In this document: one piece after another, positions 11,330 through 21,979 of the stretch
Numbering within the stretch: the first letter of the stretch is position 1
Layout: the number at the start of each line of letters is the position of its first letter
Origin: Liolophura sinensis
Taxonomy: Eukaryota > Mollusca > Polyplacophora > Chitonida > Chitonidae
Assembly (NCBI RefSeq): GCF_032854445.1
Contig: NC_088303.1
Location: forward strand, 12,965,501-13,029,500
DNA length: 64,000 bases
Reading direction: 5' to 3'
Notes under the pieces: generated by a model
What the model was told of the DNA's origin: nothing
The model's input: only the letters and a program-made list of their open reading frames with translations
The model's database searches: none
Translations under genes and position numbers: made by a program

Positions 11330-11580
11330 GAATGATTGCTTGGGGTTTAACGTCGTACTTAACAATTTTTCAGTCATATGACGACGAAGGAATCCTTAGA
11401 GTGAATGTAATGTGCCTCCTTGTTGCAGGACGGATTTCCACCGCTCTTTCATCTAGAGCTGCTTCACTGAGATGCCTCAACGAAGGCAAGTAAGGCGCCC
11501 CGCCCGAGCCATTATACTGATACGGGTCAACGGATTGACCCTGGATCTACCGCTCCCAAAGCGGTCGCTCTAGGCAAGAG
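11330..11580 (-). mobile_element. tRNA-derived SINE family 2, minus orientation
   Basis: The plus-strand start GTTTAACGTCGTACTTAACA and CATATGACGACGAAGGAATC is the reverse complement of the tail of the family-2 copies at 37268 and 50012. The other end (GATCTACCGCTCCCAAAGCG, GTCGCTCTA) reads on the minus strand as a tRNA-like A-box region. It is the longest family-2 copy with its head preserved here. Confidence 0.65.
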
Positions 11581-11829
11581 AGGAATCCACCATGTTGCAT
11601 ATACGAAGGTAACTGTAATAGTGAAGTGTTTCAGCGTTGTAAATATCTATGATCTAAGCCCAATCATCGCCACGGGTTATGTTGTAGAGATATACTGAAG
11701 ATCCTATCTGTTCCTTGACATGATAATGTTTGCCAAATTCAACATTAAGTCGGCCACCTTGTAAAGAATCGAACATATTTTATTTATAAACACCAAACAT
11801 GACATCCAGTCCACAAAATATATGCACAC

Positions 11830-12330
11830 CTTTATGTTGACGTCTCTCAGTTACATCACACTGACACTTCTATGTTGACCCCCACCAATTACAGTGCACT
11901 GACACCTTTGTGTTGACATCCTTCGAGCACAGTACATTGACATCTTTATGTTGGCTCCCCTCCAATCACAGTACAATGACAACTTTATGCTGACAACTTT
12001 ATGCCACACCCAATCACAGTACATCGAAACCTCGAAGTTGACATCTTTCAAGCACAGTACATTATCACCTTTATGTTGACGCCCCCCCCCCCCCCTCAAT
12101 ACAGTACATTAAACCTTTATGGTTACGTCCCCCTATTGCGGTTCCTCAATATCTTTATATTGACACCCCCTCCAATCAAAATATATTAACACCTTTATGT
12201 TGAAGTTCCCTAATCACAGTCCAATGACACCTTTATGTGTCCCCCCACCACAGAGTTCTAACACCATTATCTTGACGCCAAAACAATCACTGTACATTCG
12301 CACTTTTGTGTTGACGCCTCCTTCACCAGT
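11830..12330. repeat. Degenerate minisatellite, about 40-45 bp unit, with C-tract
   Basis: About 11 copies share CACCTTTATGTTGAC and ATCACAGTACATTGACA. One copy contains a poly-C run at 12082-12096. The unit length drifts. Confidence 0.75.
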
Positions 12331-12334
12331 GTAC

Positions 12335-12804
12335 ATTGACTAATATTCAATAATAAATATTATTTCATTTTTTCCGCGTCAAAAAAACCGTGCCTTCAAA
12401 GACAACAGATGGGACAGACTGTGGATAAGACAATAGGCTGAGTTGTATGAATGAATGGAATCATCAGTGCCATTCTACTGACATTGACTTTGCCGATTTT
12501 ATTTAGCCTGGATCCTTGTAGTGTAATCACATCTCTGCTTCTCTCATTGGCCGCACGCGTCAGGTGCAATAATGAACTTGACCCGAGTTCGTAAGTAGGT
12601 CAGGTGCGTCCGGGGTTTCCGCGGGAGCGCTCTTCTCTCCCACAGGACAAGACCGAAATCGGCACGAGCACTGATGAGGAAAGACAGCGATCGATTTTTG
12701 TCTCATCCAAGCTTGATCGTGTCGTATGCAACCTCTGTGGTAACTAGCCGCGCGGGCGGTATGTGGACTCCACAGATTAACGTGAGTATGGCCTGTGTGC
12801 AAGA
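12335..12804. other. Spacer with a locally CpG-rich block, no gene recognised
   Basis: The part from about 12550 to 12770 is richer in G+C and CpG than its surroundings (GCGGGAGCGCTC, GCCGCGCGGGCGG). It could hold a promoter or upstream noncoding exon for the minus-strand TPPP-like gene. That is inference; no defined exon is visible. Confidence 0.3.
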
Positions 12805-14185
12805 TGAGATGTGAGTTCAGCTAGCGTTCACAACAACCAGAGATCAGCTAGCGTTCACAACAACCAGAGATCAGCTAGCGTTCACCACAACTAGCAATCA
12901 GCTTGTGTTCACAACAACCAGAAATTCGCTTGTGTTCACAACAACCAGAGATCAGCTAGCTTTCACCACAACTAGCAATCAGCTTGTGTTCACAACAACC
13001 AGAGTTCAGCTAGTGTTCACAAGAACCAGAGATCAGCTAGCGTTCACAAGAACCAGAGATCAGCTAGCTTTCACCACAACTAGCAATCAGCTTGTGTTCA
13101 CAAGAACCAGAGTTCAGCTAGTGTTCACAAGAACCAGAGATCAGCTAGTGTTCATAAGAACCAGAGATCAGCTAGCGTTCACAACAACCAGAGATCAACT
13201 AGCGTTCACAACAACCAGAGATCAGCTAGCGTTCACAACAACCAGAGTTCAGCTAGTGTTCACAACAACCAGAGATCAACTAGCGTTCACAACAACCAGA
13301 GATCAGCTAGCTTTCACCACAACTAGCAATCAGCTTGTGTTCACAACAACCAGAAATTCGCTTGTGTTCACAACAACCAGAGTTCAGCTAGTGTTCACAA
13401 CAACCAGAGTTCAGCTAGTGTTCACAACAACCAGAGATCAGCTAGCGTTCACAACAACCAGAGATCAACTAGCGTTCACAACAACCAGAGATCAGCTAGC
13501 GTTCACAACAACCAGAGTTCAGCTAGTGTTCACAACAACCAGAGTTCAGCTAGTGTTCACAACAACCAGAGTTCACCTAGTGTTCAAAAAATTCACAGTT
13601 TAGCTAGTCTTCACAACGACTAGAGTACAGCTAGTGTTCACAACAACCAGAGTTCAGCTAGTGTTCACAACAACCAGAGTTCAGCTAGTGTTCACAAGAA
13701 CCAGAGATCAACTAGCGTTCACAACAACCAGAGATCAGCTAGTGTTCACAACAACCAGAGTTCAGCTAGTGTTCACAACAACCAGAGTTCACCTAGTGTT
13801 CACAAAATTCACAGTTTAGCTAGTCTTCACAACAACTAGAGTACAGCTAGTTTTCACAACAACCAGAGTTCAGCTAGTGTTCACAAGACCAGAGATCAGC
13901 TAGCGTTCACAACAACCAGAGATCAACTAGCGTTCACAACAACCAGAGATCAGCTAGCTTTCACCACAACTAGCGATCAGCTTGTGTTCACAACAACCAG
14001 AAATTCGCTTGTGTTCACAACAACCAGAGTTCAGCTAGTGTTCACAACAACCAGAGTTCACCTAGTGTTCACAAAATTCACAGTTTAGCTAGTCTTCACA
14101 ACAACTAGAGTACAGCTAGTGTTCACTACAACCAGAGTTCAGCTAGTGTTCGCAACAACCAGAGTACAGCTAGTGTCAACCACAA
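12805..14185. repeat. Minisatellite, 27 bp unit (about 50 copies)
   Basis: The unit is TTCACAACAACCAGAGTTCA plus GCTAGTG, with AGATCAGCTAGC and AACTAGCAATCAGCTTGTG variants. Because 27 is nine codons, one plus-strand frame stays open over 12905-13603 (232 codons, nonapeptide FTTTRVQLV) and again over 13634-13819. Larger blocks recur (for example around 13560 and 13790, both with a TTCACAGTTTAGCTAGTCTT variant), showing higher-order duplication. No gene structure supports translation. Confidence 0.95.
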
Positions 14186-14229
14186 CATACTTGTATACCT
14201 ACTACATATCAGATCAGTATTTAAACGAA

Positions 14230-15190
14230 AATATTTTTCATTTCTTGTATTATACCATGTAGACAGGTGTAAGCGTTCTGAACCTGATTGCTGCCATTTG
14301 CTGTAGCGTATCATATACACACGTGTACTCGTTCTGCACCTCACTTGTGGCATACAGTTGTTGTAGTGTAACAAGTAGACACGTGTATGGGTTCTGCACC
14401 TCATTAACAGTGACATTGTTGTAATGTATCAAGTAAACACGTGTTTGCGTTCTACACCTCATTAATGGTGACATTGTTGCAGCATATCAAGTATACACGT
14501 GTGTGGGTTCTGCACCTCATTAATGGTGACATTGTTGTAGTGTATCAAGGAGACATGTGCACGCGTTCTGTATCTCATTAGTGACATTTGCTGCAGTCTA
14601 GCACTGAAGTAGGCACATGTATGCGATCTGTACCTCATTAGTGACAGTTATTGCAGTGTATCAAATAGACATGTGTACATGTATGCGCTCTGTACCTCAT
14701 TGGTGACAATTGTTGCAGTGTATCAAATAGATACGTGTATGCCTTCTTTACCTCATTAGTGACAGTTGTTGCAGTGTATCAAATAGACACGTGTATGTCT
14801 TCTTTACCTCATTAGTGACAGTTGTTAAAGTGTATCAACTAGACACGTGTATGCCTTCTTTACATCATTAGTGACAGTTGTTAAAGTGTATCAGCTAGAC
14901 ACGTGTATGCCTTCTTTACATCATTAGTGACAGTTGTTAAAGTGTATCAGCTAGACAAGTGCATGCCTTCTTTACCTCATTAGTGACAGTTGTTGCAGTG
15001 TATCAAATAGACACGTGTATGTCTTCTTTACCTTATTAGTGACAGTTGTGAAAGTGTATCAACTAGACACGTGTATGCCTTCTTTACCTCATCAGTGACA
15101 GTTGTTAAAGTGTATCACCTAGACACGTGCATGCATTCTACACCTCATTAGTGACAGTTGTTAAAGTGTATCATATAGACACGTATGATT
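14230..15190. repeat. Minisatellite, 56 bp unit
   Basis: About 17 copies of a unit including CATTAGTGACAGTTGTT, AGTGTATCAACTAGACACGT and ATGCCTTCTTTACC. The first copies (14230-14560) are more diverged. Confidence 0.9.
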
Positions 15191-15194
15191 CATG

Positions 15195-15365
15195 AGCACA
15201 CGAGATCCACACTCCATAAGCCGTATTTGTTGTAGTGTGTGATGTTGTTAAGTACACGAGATCCACACCTCAGTAGTGGTATTTGTTGTAGTGTGTGATG
15301 GTGATGAGTACACGAGATCCACACTCCAGAAGTGGCCTTTGTTGTAGTGTGTGATGTTGATAATT
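15195..15365. repeat. Minisatellite, 56 bp unit, related to the preceding array
   Basis: Three copies of a unit with ACACGAGATCCACACTCC and TTTGTTGTAGTGTGTGATG. The unit length equals that of the preceding array, with shared TTGTTGTAGTGT-like words, so it is probably a diverged subfamily. Confidence 0.8.
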
Positions 15366-15689
15366 AATTGCTGATAACATGAGATAGTGGTATTTAGCAA
15401 CGCCTCATTAACCTATATTCCCATGCTCTAAATGTCCAAATCAGCACGTCAATGTGTACGCCACACGCCATATAAAATGCCATTTGTACAAGGTTCTCAT
15501 ATGGACGAGAAATGGCATGGTGATCAGCGAAATATCATGGCCAACCATGAACAATGGGATGGTAGATTGTTTTACCGTTGCTACCAACGGCTTTGCCCAT
15601 GTTCTGAACTATGTTACATATACATGTGTGTATGTTACGGTTTGTACGGAGTTTCTATCGTATCTTGAACAGTATATACAGTAAGATAT

Positions 15690-16042
15690 AGATGTGAACT
15701 AAATAAATACTATCCGCAGTGATACACCATCAACTTTTGACTGCCCGGTACTGTATACACGGTACTATACGGCACTAAGCAGAAACGTGTCGGCCTATTG
15801 ATAAACCACAAAGTCTTCTCTGCTCAATACCGTACGGCACGGTATTCACTATACGTCACTGTATTCACTGTACGGCACTGTATTCACTGTACGGCACTGT
15901 ATAAAGGTGTAGACCTACTAATACACACTACACGCGATAGATGTAAACAGTTGACAACGAATAAGTTGTTGCTAACATGTGCTTCGTGCGTTACGTGGGG
16001 ACGCGGTATATGTAAAGGTGTATATACGCAGCTGACACGCAG
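15690..16042. other. Spacer with a short 19-bp tandem repeat
   Basis: A short array of CGGCACTGTATTCACTGTA copies lies at about 15835-15902. No gene is recognised. Confidence 0.5.
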
Positions 16043-16659
16043 TACATGTGCTGATAATGAATGAAACGCCCACTGTCCGAAATGCCATTTTGACATGAAA
16101 ATAATGTGTATTAATCTAAACACGGTTTGATATTTTTTGTTTCGATAGCAGGACATTAACAATTGACTTGTTATACCTTTAAGCAATAGTTGACACCCGG
16201 TATTTTGTGTATGCCGTAAATGCTTCTATCACATGAAGTAGCGTGACATGTTTATTTTCTTCCTCTTCGAAATCCTTTACATTGATTTTGTTACATTTGG
16301 TTGTTGGTTTCATTTGGCTGATAGTTACATTTGACTTTTGGTTCCATTTGGCTGGTTACATTTAGATGTTGGTTCCATTTGACTGTTACATCTAACAGAT
16401 GGCCCCATTTTGCCATAGATATGGTGGCAACTTCACGACTTCGTAAGGCAGATATCATTTTTATCCCTAGACAAGTGTCGCTTCTACATTCCTTGAGTTT
16501 GTCTGCATGTTACCATGGACATATGATCATTATGTTTAGGTATGAATGTCCTGCTATCGAAACAAAAAATATCAAACCGTGTTTAGATTAATACACATTA
16601 TTTCCATGTCAAAATGGCATTTCGGACAGTGGGTGTTTCATTCATTATCAGCACATGTA
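16043..16659. mobile_element. MITE-like element with 115-bp terminal inverted repeats
   Basis: Arms at 16043-16157 and 16545-16659 are 115 bp each and reverse complements, with only about two mismatches. The outer ends read TACATGTGCTG and CAGCACATGTA, so TA dinucleotides bracket the ends. That would fit a TA target duplication of Tc1/mariner type, which is an inference. The 387-bp interior has no transposase and contains short TTTGGTTCCATTTGGCTG repeats at about 16290-16400. The near identity of the arms suggests recent mobility or conversion. Confidence 0.75.
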
Positions 16660-16798
16660 GCATCAGATATAATGTAGGCCTTGTAGACCTGCACACGTCG
16701 AGCTTTGTCAACAAATCGTGCTATTCCTCAATTTGCATCGCTCCGTGAAACGGCACGTGTGCATAACGGTGAACAGGAAATCACCGATAATTACTTAC

Positions 16799-16956
16799 AG
16801 TCCACATCGCTCTCTTGATTCGAATTATGCAAAGCATACTCGTTCTTGTGTATCAACGTTCCATAAATGTTCATCACAAGCTGATGTGGATATCCCAACC
16901 CTGAAGCACCGCGCTGCACGAAAAGCTGGCACAGTTTCACATAGAAATCGATACGC
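16799..16956 (-). CDS. Possible orphan internal exon
   Basis: On the minus strand a 158-base open segment is flanked by an acceptor (TATTCCCCAG, AG at 16957-16958) and a strong donor (GACT then GTAAGT at 16798-16793). It encodes about 52 residues of protein-like composition, including IDFYVKLCQLFVQRG and LVMNIYGTLIHKNEYALH. I do not recognise a family. No partner exon was found in phase nearby, so it could be part of a minus-strand gene, a decayed exon or chance. Confidence 0.35.
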
Positions 16957-16959
16957 CTG

Positions 16960-17289
16960 GGGAATACATCCGCAGAATGAAAATAGGCCCAAACCAATGC
17001 ACTCAATTAAGTCGGTGGAGAGACACACAGTAAGTGTGTCTCTGTTGTGGTAGGCTGTTGAGTAACATATATAAAATCTATTTTCCAGAACTGTTCTGCC
17101 ATAGGGAAAATGTTTACATATTTAGGTCACCGAAAATTCCATCCAATCCATTATTATCCAATGAAATATTTAATTTACTAACGCATTATAAAGTATATTT
17201 ATCAATCGAGATGTGCCGTTCACGTGTCTTCCTCGATGTGCACTTTGTGAACCAGTCATGCAATAATGTTATAAAATAAAAATCTCAAT
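16960..17289. other. No gene recognised
   Basis: A+T-rich spacer leading into the 52-bp array. Confidence 0.5.
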
Positions 17290-17890
17290 GAGTTTGTGAG
17301 CCCCTCATGTAATAGTGTTATGAACTACAGGTGTGGGTGTATACTTTGCCAATCAGTCATGTAATAATGTTATAAAATACCGGCCCTGATGTATACTTTG
17401 CCAATCAGTCATGTAATAATGTGATAAAATACGGGCCTTGATGTATACTTTGCCAATCAGTCATATAATAATGTTATAAAATACGGGCCCTGATGTATAC
17501 TTTGCCAATCAGTCATGTAATAATGTTATAAAATACCGGCCCTGATGTATACTTTGCCAATCAGTCATGTAATAATGTGATAAAATACGGGCCTTGATGT
17601 ATACTTTGCCAATCAGTCATGTAATAATGTGATAAAATACGGGCCTTGATGTATACTTTGCCAATCAGTCATGTAATAATGTTATAAAATACCGGCCCTG
17701 ATGTATACTTTGCCAATCAGTAATGTAATAATGTTATAAAATACGGATCTTGATTTATACTTTGCCAACAAGTCCTGTAATAATGCATACGGGTCTTGAT
17801 GTATACTTTGCCAACACGTCATGTAACAATCTCGTAAAATTCAGGTATTGATGAGTACTTTGTCAACTAGTCATGTAATAATGTTATAAA
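17290..17890. repeat. Minisatellite, 52 bp unit
   Basis: About 11 copies of a unit with CCAATCAGTCATGTAATAAT, GTTATAAAATAC and GATGTATACTTTG. The central copies (about 17345-17720) are nearly identical; both edges are diverged. Confidence 0.95.
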
Positions 17891-18219
17891 TGATTTACAG
17901 GCGGTGAGTCACTTTGAGAGTCAGTTAGTCATCTTACAAAGAAACTTTGCCACACTAGACTAGTGCAGCTGTTAGGGCCAAAGAGCGAAGATGCTGATTT
18001 GAACTCCAGGTGTTTTGTATAAACTGACGAAGTGTCGGTTTCAGCATGCTCGCATGCACATCGTTTAACGGTGAATCAAACGCAAGTCTGGTAACACCAA
18101 ATATCACGTTTTTAACCGACCGTGATACCGCACAAAACACTGTCCTCTTGGATGAAGGTAGAGGAAATATGTATTCGATACGGCTTCACAAAGGGTCGTG
18201 CTTAGGTAAACACCTATAT

Positions 18220-18221
<2 letters not shown>
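17891..18221. other. No gene recognised
   Basis: Spacer between the 52-bp array and a TA microsatellite. Confidence 0.5.

Positions 18222-18298
<77 letters not shown>
18222..18298. repeat. (TA)n microsatellite
   Basis: About 38 uninterrupted TA dinucleotides. Confidence 0.95.
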
Positions 18299-18300
<2 letters not shown>

Positions 18301-19984
18301 TACGAATACAAGGCGACACGGGATACGTGCCCAGATATACATGTATATAAGAAATGCATTTATATCTAGGTCACACGATGTAATTCCATGGCAATCGGTA
18401 TATACCATGTACGTTAATGTACGGTGTGAGCCGGATATATACATACAACTAGGCGACAACTGGGTGTGTTAGAATATTCGAGTTTACTATGCTGTACAGC
18501 TTATACATGCAGGCCTACTCGCGCTGAGCAGAGGTCGCTAACAGCTCTACCCAATGGGGTTATCATAGAGATGCACGAGCATTGGTTGTAATCGTGTAAA
18601 TACATCAATGCATGGAGGGGGTAATTTTTTAAAATATATAATATTATAAATACATATACCTCCAATTCTCCCCCTAAACTGACCAAAATACCAGGTAGCA
18701 ATTTTACGCAGTTTGGTAGGATATGACTGAACCTACCGTTATTGAAATACAACTATAATTATATATATGTAATATATCCCACAAAAGTTAGACTCATAAC
18801 TTACGCATAACTGCGTACTGACGCCCAGCTGACTAGGTATGACGTGCACTTCGAGTTTGTCTGTTTCTCTGTAACGTCAGTTTATAATCGGTTGTTTACC
18901 CCTACTCCCACCTCCACCTTTCACCCTCTTCCCCGACCCCATGATCGGACGTCCCTATGATGTGCACTCTTACTTGCTACTCTTACTTTGTGAAACACGC
19001 CCACATGCTTACTTCTGTCATACCACTGACATTCAGCAACCACCAAAATGATCTGGTAACATAGAATTGCAGAGTAAAAGTGTGACAACAATATATCCAC
19101 TACATACGATGGGAAAGTACTTACAGTCGGGTATTCGTGGATTAGCGGGCTGGATTCACCCTGTACTCCCGATTTACGAGAGAGAAGACTGAACAATGTC
19201 GTTTCCCAGCGATATCAGAATTCAGCGTGGAGTGATGTGTGTGTGAGATGAGACAGCCTCTGTGGCTCTACCAAGGGTGTTTCCTCGCAGTATCAACCAC
19301 TTTCACTGCCCAGGCAGTTCACCACGCAGGGTAGGCAGTTATACAGGATGCCTTCCTTTTCTCATACAGCACAAAGCGCTGTTAATATTATGCCTGAATA
19401 AGAAGAAAGCATATAAAAGCAGCCAACGATTGTCAAAAACACGCTTGACTAGAATTTCTACTGTGACTCTATTTTGCTGTGTGATCCACACGTACAGAGC
19501 GTAAACCCGATGTCACAGATATGGGTGAAGATTTTCCCGTATGTGCACATCTGATGTCAAAGGGATGCACAGTTAGGCCACAGTGGTGAAAAGGCGAGCA
19601 CTGCGCGCGCTTGCTGTTCACAGACCAGTCCCACCCGCCAATCATCGCTCGGCTCACTGACGTCATATTTGCCCATATATTTACCGAGGCCCATCGAAGC
19701 TACCCGCGTGGAGAGAAATGACCGCAAAATATCGATCAATATACCCTCATCATATAGCCACGCCCTTCGCTCGGTGATATAGTGTGTTAATGTGTCTGAG
19801 GAAGACACACTGGAGAAAACATCTACCAAATAAAACCCACTATTAAATCCAAGCATTTTAAAGTATACACCGATCTTAACAAGGCCCAAAACAATAAATT
19901 TATATAACAATACAGTATTTTTACTATTATCCGTCTGATGAAACTTAGCATTTTTAATTGTCATTTTGTAAAATCTCAACGTGA
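18299..19984. other. No confirmed gene; possible minus-strand donor and CRE-like site
   Basis: On the minus strand an ACCCGACT then GTAAGT donor lies at about 19123. The open segment before it has no ATG, so it could only be a noncoding or partial exon. A TGACGTCA motif lies at about 19658-19665. No protein family is recognised in any frame. Confidence 0.3.
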
Positions 19985-20215
19985 CAAAACTGCTCCAGTG
20001 TACGCGACACTAGAGATGTAATACTATATATAGACGAGTATAGACTAAATGTGACACAACTGCTCCGGTGTGACACTACAGGGACGTAAGACTATATATA
20101 CTTGTATATTTTGTGACAAAACTGCTTTGGTGTGACACTACAGGGACGTAAGACTATATATACTAGTATTCTTTGTGACAAAACTGCTTTAATGTGACAC
20201 TATAGGGGTAACACG
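19985..20215. repeat. Short minisatellite, about 60 bp unit
   Basis: Four copies share GTGACAAAACTGCTTTGGTG, TGACACTACAGGGACGTAAG and ACTATATATAC. Confidence 0.85.
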
Positions 20216-20669
20216 ATACGTATTAATATGTCACTAGAGACGCAACCCTATTCAAAGATTAAGTGACCACCAGACTACGGTCATATGTTACCTGTCACTA
20301 CCAGAATACTGTCATAATAAATTAATGTGTGACTACGCAACCTATTTACAACCCTTGCCTCAGATAATTAATACCACGTAAAACCCCAAGCATGCATACA
20401 TAGTGAAATAATTAATCTCCGATTGTAATTCCGTTCATTTTCCTTACACTTGACAAATACCGTGAAGAAATTCTAACGTAGTTTACAATGGACATTGTTT
20501 GAACTCTTTTGTCGATTCCATAGGGAACAACCTTAAATAGTTTAGCCAAATATCGTCAAGGCACCGCGTTACATACGAAAGTGGGTAGGGACTTGATAAA
20601 TATGGTGGAAGGGAGGTAACTCTGATGAATTAAATGAGGGAGCCCGTTTTCACTGATAAGCTTCTTTAA
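20216..20669. other. No gene recognised
   Basis: A+T-rich spacer upstream of the hairpin element. Confidence 0.5.
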
Positions 20670-20838
20670 GTAGAGTATTGTGGTAACTCCAACAAAAAAT
20701 GTAAGGCGATGCATGATTCAATATTTCGGTTTTATTTAAACCATTTTGAAGAAATTGCTGAAACTGGTTTGAATAAAACCAAAATATTGAATCATGCATC
20801 GCCGTGTATCTTTTTTTGGAGGTACCACAATACTCTAC
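20670..20838. mobile_element. Palindromic hairpin element (MITE-like)
   Basis: Two arms of about 75-80 bp, one starting GTAGAGTATTGTGGTA and the other ending TACCACAATACTCTAC, are near-perfect reverse complements around a short loop. Long identical blocks include GCGATGCATGATTCAATATT. Transcription from either side would give one long hairpin. No ORF is inside. A possible 8-base duplication (GTTTTCAC at about 20646 and 20839) does not fit the arm ends exactly, so the insertion boundary is uncertain. Confidence 0.75.
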
Positions 20839-20986
20839 GTTTTCACCAACGTGTGTTGATTTGTTGAATGTGGTTCATCTAACGCCATCTGTCTAATTTA
20901 CGGGCTGAATCCGTTTGATTTTCTGACATATTTTATTTCCCATCGCTTGGTTAATGTAACAGGTGTAAACGTTTCCATTTTACCGT

Positions 20987-21975
20987 TGTTACGGTATTGG
21001 AAACAGCAACAGAAAACAGACTCAGTGACTCAATATTACAATGTAAACAATCCTTTATATATATAAAATGAGACGTACAGTTTTACAGACAGTTCAACAA
21101 CAACAACATAAAAATACATACACATCAGTATTACCGGTCTTTAAAAGTTTCCACTTCACCTTTGCATCCCAAGGAACGTATTCCAGGAGGTCCAACGTAA
21201 AGACCATGGGATAAACACACAATTCGCACAAGTCACAAATTGTCCCAGTCAGGTACTTCGCTAGGTTAGCGAACGCGAACACAGTACACAGGTTACACAG
21301 AACTGGAACAGTCAAGCCTTTGAATGACGTCACACCCGCAGAGCACAACACAGGGTAAATCCAGGCATGGAGGTATAATCCACTTTAGAACAGTCACAGC
21401 TCCCGCAGAAACTCACAAACGAGCCGTTCAGAGACGCAGAGTAATGTCACCTTGTGGCAGAACGAACGTCCTTTGCAAAACTGAAAACTTCAGTTTAGAG
21501 TCCTTGACGACCTTGTCGGTCAGGTGAGGTCAGCGTGTTAAACAAACTACACAGTCAACACTGTATAATCATAATAAAGATCCGAACACCAATAATCCGA
21601 ACAGAAATTCACATACACCAGACATCAGTGGTACACAAACGGTGCCGGCATAAAAATCTGTCCTCCCAAATGAAACTGGCATCACCAGCTCATATCAATA
21701 TAATGGACTCGATACGAGAGCGTCACACACTCTCCTTGCTCCCAGTGGATGCAGCAAAAATACCTCCTCTCTGCACAGAAAACACGGCTTATATACGTTC
21801 CAGGTGGATTCAACTATTCTTAAACACAGAATTAACAGCCAATGAAAAAAACGAAGCATTGAACAAGGTGCTTTCGATCCGGTCCGCGCTGTACACATAT
21901 AACAGGGCCTGTTATGCTTTCACAAAGGTCCGCAGACTAACAGTACATGAAAACGTTAAATAGTCATACATAACA
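20987..21975. mobile_element. Probable solo LTR of a retrotransposon
   Basis: The 989-bp segment starts TGTTACGG and ends CATAACA, giving the TG...CA ends with a short inverted repeat (TGTTA/TAACA) typical of LTRs. The same 4 bases, CCGT, lie directly outside both ends (20983-20986 and 21976-21979), as expected for an integrase target duplication. TATA-like sequences occur in both orientations (TATATATATAAAA near 21055 plus; TATATAAG near 21795-21788 minus) and AATAAA lies at 21573, so orientation is unresolved. No reverse transcriptase, integrase or second LTR is present nearby. A 142-codon ORF inside has no recognisable domain. Confidence 0.6.
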
Positions 21976-21979
21976 CCGT

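Noticed and set aside
12905..13819. 232-codon ORF as a repeat-protein gene
   Set aside because: It is fully explained by the 27-bp tandem unit; its edges coincide with array irregularities and no flanking gene structure is visible.
18046..18369. 107-codon ORF with long IYIYIY stretch
   Set aside because: Produced by the (TA)n microsatellite.
19557..19979. 140-codon minus-strand ORF
   Set aside because: No recognisable motif or splice context; composition fits chance.
21535..21963. 142-codon ORF as a gene
   Set aside because: It lies wholly inside the probable solo LTR and shows no domain; LTR sequence explains it better.
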